DNA from: Planctomycetota bacterium
GTDB lineage: Bacteria > Planctomycetota > Brocadiia > Brocadiales > Bathyanammoxibiaceae
NCBI GenBank assembly: GCA_030623665.1
Contig: JAUXLO010000042.1
Location: 1-10,578, forward strand
Direction: 5' to 3'
Length of the DNA stretch: 10,578 nt
How positions within the stretch are numbered: position 1 is the first letter of the stretch; the number at the start of each line of letters is the position of its first letter. The notes under the pieces are model-generated. The model was not told the origin of the DNA. It ran no database searches and saw nothing but the letters and a program-made list of their open reading frames with translations. Shown here piece after piece: positions 1 to 5,777 of this stretch. Made by a program: the position numbers and the translations under genes.

Positions 1-80
1 AAATAGAAGAGTGTTACAAGCATAAACAGGAGTATGCATACCCATTTGAATACAGGCCGTTCTGTCTGAATATCAATCAT
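1..80 (-). CDS. N-terminal part of an unknown membrane-anchored protein, cut by the left edge
   Basis: An open frame starts with ATG at 80 to 78 on the minus strand and is still open at base 1, giving 26 visible residues. It begins MIDIQTERPVFKW and continues directly into a hydrophobic stretch (roughly residues 12-26: WVCILLFMLVTLFY) that looks like an N-terminal transmembrane anchor or uncleaved signal. An AGAGGT Shine-Dalgarno-like site at 91 to 86 lies at good distance from the ATG, and a TATAAT sits just upstream (104 to 99). The start is therefore better supported than the short length suggests. It lies on the same strand as the pentapeptide-repeat gene, 157 bases downstream of it. There is too little sequence to name a family. 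The opposite-strand reading of the same bases is probably its shadow. Confidence 0.55.
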   Translation of the reverse strand, partial: MIDIQTERPVFKWVCILLFMLVTLFY

Positions 81-98
81 CTAAGACCTCTAAAATCA

Positions 99-104
99 AT
101 TATA
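99..104 (-). promoter_or_regulatory. Possible -10 box for the left-edge gene
   Basis: The minus strand reads TATAAT here, 18 bases before the ATG of the left-edge gene. A transcript starting about 7 bases downstream would begin right at the ribosome-binding site. No good TTGACA-like box is found 16-19 bases upstream (the sequence there reads around CCCTAT), so the assignment rests on the -10 box alone and could be chance in this AT-rich gap. Confidence 0.3.
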
Positions 105-237
105 TGGCAGGCCTTCCCAACATAGGGAAGACTTCTCTTTTTCCCTTTTGAGATTCACCCTTTAGTAGCTATTTATGTCAGTTGATTATAAAAAATACTA
201 ACCAAATCCAACATCTGCAGAGCCCGGGAAAGGGGGG

Positions 238-807
238 CTAGTCCACCGTTGCGCCGCGTTTCTTGAGGTCCTCCTTTTTCTCCGGGGTAAGGCCTTTTAC
301 CCCCTGCAGGTTCGCGCCCTCGACTTTGGCACCTTCCAGGTCGGCGACGCTCAGGTCTGCACCACTTAGGTTGGCGCCCTTGAGGTTGGTATTGCTCAGG
401 TCGGCGAGATGCAGGTTGGCCCCACTCATGTCGGCGCCCTCCAGGTCGGCACCGTGCAGGTTGGCGCCGAACATGTTGGCACCGCTCAGGCTGGCGCCGT
501 CAGTCATGTTGGTGTCGCTGAGGTTGGCACCGATAAGGATGGCACCGGTCAGGTTGGCGCCGACCAGCCTGGAGCCGCTAAGGTTGGCGCCGTACAGGCT
601 GGCATCACTCAGGTCAGCGCCGCTGAGGTCGGTATTGCTGAGGTCGGCATTGTAAAGGTTGCAATGCTGGCAAATCTTCGTCCTTTTCAGGGTGTCTAAA
701 TCGGCCTCAGAATACCCGTAGACCGGACGTGTCTGTGTACCAAGCATCATCGGGACAAATAATATTGAGGCGATAAAGGCAGCGGCTAATAATAGCTTTC
801 TTAGCAT
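238..807 (-). CDS. Exported pentapeptide-repeat protein
   Basis: The protein is about 189 residues. An N-terminal stretch with Arg/Lys (MLRKLLLAAAFIASILFVP) followed by small residues looks like a signal peptide, so the product is probably periplasmic or outer-membrane associated. Residues about 42-48 hold a CxxC pair (ICQHC) directly before the repeats, a common cap in exported proteins of this family. About 24 consecutive A(D/N)LXX-type pentapeptides follow (GADLS, GANLH and similar), which should fold as a right-handed quadrilateral beta-helix. A charged tail (PEKKEDLKKRG) ends the protein. The coil contains one 6-residue repeat (DGASLS, coded near 500), which breaks the 5-residue phase. 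Two starts are possible: ATG at 807 with AGGAG 10 bases upstream (chosen), or TTG at 813 with AGGAG only 4 bases upstream, which adds two residues. The biochemical role of such proteins is usually unknown. No GyrA/topoisomerase protection function can be claimed, because the Qnr-type proteins are cytoplasmic. Confidence 0.9.
   Translation of the reverse strand: MLRKLLLAAAFIASILFVPMMLGTQTRPVYGYSEADLDTLKRTKICQHCNLYNADLSNTDLSGADLSDASLYGANLSGSRLVGANLTGAILIGANLSDTNMTDGASLSGANMFGANLHGADLEGADMSGANLHLADLSNTNLKGANLSGADLSVADLEGAKVEGANLQGVKGLTPEKKEDLKKRGATVD
300..660 (-). repeat. Degenerate 15-base tandem repeat coding the pentapeptide coil
   Basis: On the plus strand a unit of the type nnCAGGTTGGCGCCG recurs every 15 bases, the DNA image of the GANLX/GADLX pentapeptides. 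Third positions and the X residues vary. The register shifts by 3 bases near 500, where one extra codon (GAC) is inserted. The periodicity keeps other frames on both strands free of stops, which explains the long but meaningless open frames opposite this gene. Confidence 0.85.
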
Positions 808-944
808 TCCCAACCCACTCCTTTCTGTTTTCGTTTGACTGTATCAGGTTCCAGTCTTTCTCTGTGAGTGACGTACCTGTACAACAGCGTGCGCATCTTG
901 CGCGTTGCTTCAAGTGTTTTTTTGAAATGTTTTGGCGTATACAT
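801..944 (-). CDS. Doubtful small ORF overlapping the start of the pentapeptide gene
   Basis: A 47-codon frame starts with ATG at 944 to 942 (MYTPKHFKKTLEATRKMRTL...) and ends in TAA at 803 to 801, seven bases inside the pentapeptide gene (ATGCTAA overlap). The peptide is basic (many Lys and Arg, one Trp, one Cys) with no recognisable domain. An in-frame GTG five codons upstream and a TAG before it bound the frame. In favour: protein-like composition, same strand, and the pentapeptide gene's ribosome-binding site lies within its 3' end, as in coupled genes. Against: no Shine-Dalgarno site before the ATG, short length, no family match. It may be a remnant of a longer gene or chance. Confidence 0.2.
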   Translation of the reverse strand: MYTPKHFKKTLEATRKMRTLLYRYVTHRERLEPDTVKRKQKGVGWEC

Positions 945-1210
945 GGAATGGAACACCGCCTGTATCTACGCCATTTTTGTCTTTGCCCCCGCATTCTTGA
1001 ACAAGTGGGACGTTCTGAGTCCTTACATAGCATAACCCAGGTCCATAAACAAGACCGTACTAAAAGATCCAGACAGGAGAAACCAGCTTGATACAGGACG
1101 GAAAACCCGATAGTCTTATATGATTAAATTTCTTGTTAGACATTGGAGAGTCTGTCACTTTAAGGGACCGTGGCTTTCCGGAATATACTTCCGCGAAACG
1201 GTAGACAAGA
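814..1210. other. Intergenic region between the diverging pentapeptide and TauE genes
   Basis: This stretch separates two divergently oriented genes and should carry both promoters. I see no strong sigma70 pair. The best hint on the plus side is TATACT at 1184-1189, shortly before the GTG start of the permease, inside a short inverted repeat CGGAA-TATAC-TTCCG (1179-1193), but without a good -35 box. The region also holds the doubtful small ORF (801-944) and the inverted repeat at 933-973. Frames on either strand are short and interrupted. Confidence 0.5.
933..973 (+). repeat. Imperfect inverted repeat followed by a T run
   Basis: TGGCGTA at 933-939 pairs with TACGCCA at 967-973, and the adjoining TACA (940-943) pairs with TGTA (961-964), leaving a 2-base bulge and a 17-base loop. 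Five T residues (974-978) follow on the plus strand, so as plus-strand RNA it resembles an intrinsic terminator, although no plus-strand gene lies upstream to be terminated. It may instead be an operator for the divergent genes, or the edge of a lost element. Confidence 0.35.
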
Positions 1211-2062
1211 GTGGATGCCGTCCTGGTATATGTCTTTGACCCAAAATTCCTCTTCGAGGTGGCGGTTGGTCTGTTGATAGGCACGCTTGCCGGAGTCACC
1301 GGTATGCCCCTTGGTGCACTGAGGCTGCCTGCTATCTATTCAGTTGTGCCCACCCCTCAAATAGCGGCAGGCACGAATCTTGGCATTGATACGCTGACGG
1401 CCACCATTGCCTCCTACCGATACTGGAAGGCGCGGTTGGTTGAGACGACCATATTCGTCTTTATGGGGGGATTTTCCTGTATCGGTTCATTCCTGGGCGG
1501 GTATTCGGCCAAATACATCTCGTATAAATGGCTCCTCGTCTTTATCGGACTCGTGTACTTCTGTGTGGGACTTGACATGCTGTGCAGGACGAGCGGGGGA
1601 GGGTCTGGTACGGGGCAGTTAAGCGAGAGAGAATCAGGCGATGAGGGATCAGGTGAAGGGTCGGGACGGGAGTCCCGCATGCAGGGGATGAAGGGAAAGG
1701 GTGCCGTTATAGCGGCATTGTGGGGATTTGTCCTTGGTTTTATAGGGGGTATGGCGGGGCTGCTAATGGGCAGCCTTCGGGTACCGACCATGATAAAGGT
1801 GATGGGTCTAGCACCCGCTGCAGCCGCCGGCACCAACATGGCCATCAGCTCGGTTACAGCCCTATCAGGATTCATTGGTCACCTACTCCATAAAAGCCTT
1901 GACCTTTCCGTCCTCTTGACCATGGGCATAGCCTCCATGATAGGTTCTTACGCAGGCTCCCACCTTGGTGTTACGCTAAGCCCCCTTACCGCGAGAAGAC
2001 TGATAAGCGCGGCGATAATCCTTATGGCTATAACCCTTTTCATAAAGGGTATCAGGCTGTAG
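1211..2062 (+). CDS. TauE/SafE-family inner-membrane permease (sulfite/organosulfur exporter family)
   Basis: The 283-residue protein has the duplicated architecture of the TauE/SafE (formerly DUF81) family: two homologous halves of hydrophobic helices, about eight in total. The signature appears twice: GVTGMPLGALRLP...AAGTN at about 28-55 and GGMAGLLMGSLRVP...AAGTN at about 179-209. Members move sulfite, sulfoacetate or other small anions across the inner membrane; the substrate here cannot be told. The halves are joined by a hydrophilic, low-complexity linker (about residues 126-164) of Gly, Ser, Glu and Arg, which is longer than I would expect for the family. The start is GTG, the first possible start after an in-frame TAG at 1202. 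It lacks a clear ribosome-binding site, so a leaderless or weakly translated message is possible. A later start would cut into the first helix. It stands alone, with neither neighbour related to sulfur metabolism. Confidence 0.9.
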   Translation: MDAVLVYVFDPKFLFEVAVGLLIGTLAGVTGMPLGALRLPAIYSVVPTPQIAAGTNLGIDTLTATIASYRYWKARLVETTIFVFMGGFSCIGSFLGGYSAKYISYKWLLVFIGLVYFCVGLDMLCRTSGGGSGTGQLSERESGDEGSGEGSGRESRMQGMKGKGAVIAALWGFVLGFIGGMAGLLMGSLRVPTMIKVMGLAPAAAAGTNMAISSVTALSGFIGHLLHKSLDLSVLLTMGIASMIGSYAGSHLGVTLSPLTARRLISAAIILMAITLFIKGIRL

Positions 2063-2342
2063 GGGATTTCCGACCCCTTCCGCACCTGATGTTGTTTGGC
2101 AGGAGATCTCTGCAAACCACAACCCGAAGACGTAGCTACTCTGGCTTAGGGACGATACCCGTTGCGTGACTTCGCCACAAAAACTCAGAATGATACAGGG
2201 GTATTGGGGCAGCTTTTGCAGGGGTTTCTAGCAACAAATCTTGTTGCTAACGCAAGGTGCAAGTGTTTTCTTTCTTTGGCTATATATAGTGTTCTCATAA
2301 AAGAAAACGTGCTATATATGGAACAACAGGGTGGTTTTTTGA
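2063..2342. other. Structured intergenic region upstream of the lptD promoter
   Basis: No convincing gene lies here. What can be seen, left to right: (1) an imperfect inverted repeat at 2091-2123, with GTTTG...CAAAC and CAG...CTG arms around GAGATCT; (2) the 8-base palindrome GTAGCTAC at 2132-2139; (3) a perfect 9-base stem TAGCAACAA/TTGTTGCTA with a 3-base loop at 2229-2249; (4) two copies of GCTATATAT (from about 2279 and 2311), which also form an 8-base inverted repeat; (5) a run of six T (2335-2340) immediately before the -35 box. The only longer frame (2162-2365, TTG start) has no ribosome-binding site or recognisable motif and runs across the promoter. I recognise no known riboswitch class. 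The hairpins may terminate tauE transcription or be regulatory. Confidence 0.5.
2229..2249. repeat. Perfect 9-base hairpin, 3-base loop
   Basis: TAGCAACAA (2229-2237), loop ATC, TTGTTGCTA (2241-2249). No T run follows directly; the nearest T-rich stretch begins about 15 bases later (TTTTCTTTCTTT, 2265-2276). It is therefore not a canonical intrinsic terminator in either direction, although it could end transcription from tauE with help, or bind a dimeric regulator. Confidence 0.5.
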
Positions 2343-2372
2343 TTGACAACACTATGCACTGGTAAATATAAT
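2343..2372 (+). promoter_or_regulatory. Consensus sigma70 promoter of the lptD operon
   Basis: An exact TTGACA (2343-2348) and an exact TATAAT (2367-2372) are separated by 18 bases. Initiation would be expected near 2379, giving a leader of about 42 bases before the lptD ATG at 2421. A T run precedes the -35 box. The position, orientation and the absence of comparable promoters within the closely packed downstream genes make it the likely main promoter for lptD to nadK. It also argues against any lptD start upstream of about 2380, in particular the in-frame TTG at 2343 that forms part of the -35 box. Confidence 0.75.
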
Positions 2373-2420
2373 TATGCGGTTAAGAACACGTCTTCTCTCA
2401 AGCGTTCTACAAAGGACAAC

Positions 2421-5231
2421 ATGAAGCGACTGTTATGTTTGCTGATAGCGGTGCCCATATGGATAGGGTTTGAGGGATCGGCCTACCCCAGGGGTGTAAT
2501 CACCGTAAACGTAGCGCAATATCCAATCAACGTTACTGCTGAAGGTATAAGCACCTGGCAGATGGAGGGGATAAGGGTCTTTTCTGCCAATGGGAACGTA
2601 AAAATATCTCAGGGCAGGGTGCAGATAAGCGCCAATGACGTGACTTGCTGGTTCTATGAGCTGGAGGCCGGACAGAAGCCGGTGGCACGTATGGAAATCC
2701 TGGCCGCGGGAAATGTGGTTTTAATACAAGGGCGAGACTATGACAAATATGAAGAGGTCTACCTGCGCCTGGAAACAGCCGCAGGTATCACGGTAAATAC
2801 CCATGGTGGGGGAGCTGTCCAAACCTTGGGTGAGGAGCAGCTGGTCGGTAGTCATCTTAAGCTAAAGAAGATAAAGGAGCTTGGCCTCTCCGAGTTTGCC
2901 TATAAGGAACCACTGGAATTGGAATTGGAAGAAGGCCCACCGGCAGTATCTCCGGTGGTAGACATCGTGGCTAATGATATTGACAGCTGGACGGAGGGCA
3001 ATGCAAGGATAGTGGTAGCTATAGGTGATGTAGAGATTAAACGCGCCGGTCAGACGCTAACGGCAGACAGCGCGATATTATGGTTTGATCAACAACGGGT
3101 GGGAGGTAAAGAGACACAGAATTTTAAAGAGTTTTTTGCCGAGGGTGACGTAACCATTGTAATGGGTGAGAAAGAGGAGGAGATAAGGCGGGCGGACAAG
3201 GTATTTGAGAATTTTGTGGATGGTAAAGGCTTTTACGTAAATCCCAGGCTTAAGATGCCAATAAAGAACTTCCCACTGCCCATCTACACGGGTGGTAAGG
3301 AGATGAAGCAGGTATCCCATGACAAATTTGTAGTAAAGGACGGCTATGTGACTACATGTTCTTTTGGGCACCCCCACTTTCACGTCAGCAGTCCGAAGGT
3401 GAAAATAAGAAGGCGATTCGACGAGGAAGGGGATAGCTACATGGAGGCCAAGGCATATAATAGTATCTTCTACGTTGGTGGGCTGCCCATCGCCTATATG
3501 CCGGTTTACAAATACAGCACCAGAAGAAAGGAAACCCTCTTAGAGGATTACAGTATTGGGACGTCTGGCCGCTATGGGACATTCATACGTACGGATTGGA
3601 ACCCATACGCACTGCCATTCGTTCCCGAGAGTCTGGGCGATTGGAGTGAAGTGGTCGTAAATATGGACTACCTTAATAAGAGGGGCCCGGCAGTCGGCTT
3701 TGAATTCGAATACGAGCGTGAGGGTGAGAAATTAGAGGAGGCAGAAAGACTGGAGGGGAAATTGGCAGATGCGGGAATAGAAGGCTACCTGGAGACATAC
3801 TACGTTAACGACAAACTCAAAAAGAATGAAGCCCCTCCCCGCGAGGTGATTAAAAATAGAAACAGGGGAAGGATCCTGTGGCGACACAGGCAGCAGCTTA
3901 CGGAGGACTGGCGTGCGGATGCCGAGCTTTCCTACCTGAGTGACAGGGGCTTCCTAAAGGAATACTTCGAAAGGGAGTTTAGAGAAGGCAAGAAACAGGA
4001 GACTTATTTGTCTCTCCGGAGGCTTAGGGGCAATCGCGGCACCACCTTGCTGTTTAAGGACCAGATAAACCGTTTTCAGACAGGTCCGGAGGAACGGCCC
4101 CAGGTGGCCTACCATGTCATAGGGCAGCCGCTGTGGGAGAACAGACTCAATCTGACCTCCGAGACAGAATTAGGCTTCCTTGACGTTCAGAAAGGTACTG
4201 CACTTAAGGACAGAGACCGTGCCGCATATGACAATCTCAGTGCAACTACCGCAAGTGCTTTCAAGGGCGATACGGACCATACCGTTAGCTGGCCGTTTAA
4301 GTGGTGGGTCTTCAAGGCCAACCCCTTTGTGGGCGGTCGTATAGCTGGGTACAGCAAGAGCTTAGAGGATGGTGGTCCCAACGGTGGCGCTACAGCGAGG
4401 TTTATTGGCAGCCTTGGTTTAGATACAAGCACCCAGTTTTGGAGGGTTTATGGTCTTGAAAATAGGCTCCTCAGGATAAACGGACTACGGCACTTAATTA
4501 CGCCGGAAGTCCGCTGGAGAATGGCTCCGACGGTGACAAAAAGACCTGAAGACCTCCTTCAGTACGAGAGATCGGATGGACTCTACAAATATAACTCGGC
4601 AATCATTGGCATAAGGAATCGCATACAGACCCGTCGCGGTCCGCCCTGGAAGCTGAAGACGGTAGATTTGCTTATGTTTGACATCGCGGCGCATCTTTTT
4701 GATCCGCCCAGGGAGACTTCAGGGCCTGTAGTGCGCACAATGATGACCGCGGAGGGTGTCATTGAACCCAAGCGAGACAATTTCCTACAACTTGACCTTA
4801 GAACACAGCTTACCAACAGGTTGGCTATGGAATCTATGCGTAATGAGTTTAACTTAAGCGAGAAGGACCTCGACGTGTTTAACTGGGGCCTTTCCTTTAG
4901 GAGTTCGGGACACTGGAGTTATTTCGCTGGCTATAGGTTTATAAAGGATGCCAGTTCTGCTGTCTCATTCAGTGCAAATACATTACTCGGTAAGACATGG
5001 CGTGCGACCTTTTCTGAATCGTTTGATTTGGGGGCTGAAGATGCCGAAGGTAATAGAACCTCAAAAAACCTTTACAGCAATTTTACCTTTGCCAAGGAAT
5101 ATCACGATTGGACTGCCGGTATTAACATAAGTTTCGATGTTGCAAACCGTAATAATGCCTTCAGTTTTGTATTAACGCCCAAGGGTGTACGGAGAAGTTT
5201 CGGGCGCAGCTATTCCTATGCGGGGAGATAA
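2421..5231 (+). CDS. lptD: LptD-like outer-membrane LPS assembly protein
   Basis: LptD forms the outer-membrane barrel that, with LptE, inserts lipopolysaccharide into the outer leaflet. From the ATG at 2421 (AAAGGA at 2411-2416) the product is 936 residues, longer than the roughly 780 of the E. coli protein. A signal peptide MKRLLCLLIAVPIWIGFEGSA ends near residue 21. Two OstA/LptA-like beta-jellyroll stretches follow: about 38-125 (EGI...ANGNVKI...ISANDV) and about 180-260 (DIVANDIDSW...GDVEI...LTADSAILWF). The barrel begins around 300, with the typical DGYVTTCSFGHPHFHVSSP (308-325) and PIAYMPVYKYSTRRK (356-370) segments. The C-terminal two thirds shows alternating strands rich in aromatic and charged residues. 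Only Cys76 and Cys313 remain after signal cleavage and none lies in the later barrel, so the E. coli-type disulfide pattern cannot form. The protein does not end in Phe. It heads the operon, and its last codons carry the GGGGAG site for coaD. An LPS role is a family inference; its natural cargo is unknown. Confidence 0.88.
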   Translation: MKRLLCLLIAVPIWIGFEGSAYPRGVITVNVAQYPINVTAEGISTWQMEGIRVFSANGNVKISQGRVQISANDVTCWFYELEAGQKPVARMEILAAGNVVLIQGRDYDKYEEVYLRLETAAGITVNTHGGGAVQTLGEEQLVGSHLKLKKIKELGLSEFAYKEPLELELEEGPPAVSPVVDIVANDIDSWTEGNARIVVAIGDVEIKRAGQTLTADSAILWFDQQRVGGKETQNFKEFFAEGDVTIVMGEKEEEIRRADKVFENFVDGKGFYVNPRLKMPIKNFPLPIYTGGKEMKQVSHDKFVVKDGYVTTCSFGHPHFHVSSPKVKIRRRFDEEGDSYMEAKAYNSIFYVGGLPIAYMPVYKYSTRRKETLLEDYSIGTSGRYGTFIRTDWNPYALPFVPESLGDWSEVVVNMDYLNKRGPAVGFEFEYEREGEKLEEAERLEGKLADAGIEGYLETYYVNDKLKKNEAPPREVIKNRNRGRILWRHRQQLTEDWRADAELSYLSDRGFLKEYFEREFREGKKQETYLSLRRLRGNRGTTLLFKDQINRFQTGPEERPQVAYHVIGQPLWENRLNLTSETELGFLDVQKGTALKDRDRAAYDNLSATTASAFKGDTDHTVSWPFKWWVFKANPFVGGRIAGYSKSLEDGGPNGGATARFIGSLGLDTSTQFWRVYGLENRLLRINGLRHLITPEVRWRMAPTVTKRPEDLLQYERSDGLYKYNSAIIGIRNRIQTRRGPPWKLKTVDLLMFDIAAHLFDPPRETSGPVVRTMMTAEGVIEPKRDNFLQLDLRTQLTNRLAMESMRNEFNLSEKDLDVFNWGLSFRSSGHWSYFAGYRFIKDASSAVSFSANTLLGKTWRATFSESFDLGAEDAEGNRTSKNLYSNFTFAKEYHDWTAGINISFDVANRNNAFSFVLTPKGVRRSFGRSYSYAGR

Positions 5232-5233
5232 CG

Positions 5234-5722
5234 ATGACCAGGGCGGTCTATCCGGGCACATTTGACCCGCTTACCTTTGGGCACCTGGACCTGATTGAGA
5301 GAGGCAGTAAGGTCTTTGATGACATAATAGTAGCCATCGGGGTTAACCCCCTCAAGAAGCCTTTATTTAGTGTTGAAGAACGGGAGCGGATGATGTCCGA
5401 CCACACAAAACACCTGAAGAACATAACGGTTGATAGTTTTAAAGGCATGCTTGTGGACTATCTTCATGGGAAAAACATAAATATCATCCTAAGGGGTATA
5501 CGAACCGTATCTGATTTTGAATATGAGTTCCAAATGGCCCTCACCAACCGCACCGTGAGAAAGGAGATAGAAACCGTCTTCATAATGGCCAGCGAACAGT
5601 ATTCCTTCTTAAATTCCAGTCTTATAAAAGAAGCGGCTTGCCTGGGCGGAGACGTGGGCGCCTTCATCCCGCCAGACATTGAAAAGTTACTAAAAGACCG
5701 GCTTCAACAAAAAGGCATCTGA
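5234..5722 (+). CDS. coaD: Phosphopantetheine adenylyltransferase
   Basis: This enzyme transfers AMP from ATP to 4'-phosphopantetheine, giving dephospho-CoA and pyrophosphate, the penultimate step of coenzyme A synthesis in the cytoplasm. The 162-residue length is typical of bacterial CoaD. Visible motifs: YPGTFDPLTFGH at 6-17, containing the TxGH nucleotidyltransferase signature (14-17); RGIRTVSDFEYEFQMA at 88-102, a phosphopantetheine/ATP-binding segment; and YSFLNSSLIKEAACLGGDV at 123-141, matching the SSSLVKE-type motif. The ATG lies 2 bases after the lptD stop with GGGGAG 6 bases upstream, so translation is probably coupled. All expected key residues are present. Confidence 0.97.
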   Translation: MTRAVYPGTFDPLTFGHLDLIERGSKVFDDIIVAIGVNPLKKPLFSVEERERMMSDHTKHLKNITVDSFKGMLVDYLHGKNINIILRGIRTVSDFEYEFQMALTNRTVRKEIETVFIMASEQYSFLNSSLIKEAACLGGDVGAFIPPDIEKLLKDRLQQKGI

Positions 5723-5777
5723 ACCCGGAAGGGCGTCTTCGTATTTGATTAATCTGAACATCGAGATTGGCAAAAAG

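Noticed and set aside
3..125. Plus-strand frame open from the left edge to a TAG at 123-125
   Set aside because: Forty codons without a stop are easily due to chance, and the opposite strand over the same bases has a start, ribosome-binding site and transmembrane segment.
113..130. Inverted repeat CTTCCC-AACATA-GGGAAG as a terminator of the pentapeptide gene
   Set aside because: The stem is only 6 bases and no T run follows on the minus strand. It also lies more than 100 bases past the stop codon.
263..699. Two long plus-strand open frames opposite the pentapeptide gene (263-655 and 409-699)
   Set aside because: They are by-products of the 15-base period, which leaves several frames free of stops. 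The translations are monotonous (APLRLAPLR-like) and there is no ribosome-binding site.
864..1091. Plus-strand frame of 75 codons with a GTG start
   Set aside because: There is no ribosome-binding site or recognisable motif, it has a Cys- and Arg-rich random-looking composition, and the frame runs across the inverted repeat at 933-973.
2033..2050. Perfect 7-base inverted repeat ACCCTTT-TCAT-AAAGGGT as a terminator of tauE
   Set aside because: It lies within the last codons of the gene and no T run follows.
2063..2342. Known riboswitch (for example cyclic-di-GMP or cobalamin type) in the lptD leader
   Set aside because: The conserved cores I can recall are not present, and the region lies upstream of the promoter, so it would not be in the lptD transcript.
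2162..2365. 67-codon frame with a TTG start before lptD
   Set aside because: It has no ribosome-binding site and no family resemblance, and it passes through the hairpins and the consensus promoter.
2343..2420. Longer lptD reading from the TTG at 2343
   Set aside because: That TTG is part of the -35 box, upstream of the expected transcription start, and the extra 26 residues would bury the clear signal peptide that begins at the ATG at 2421.
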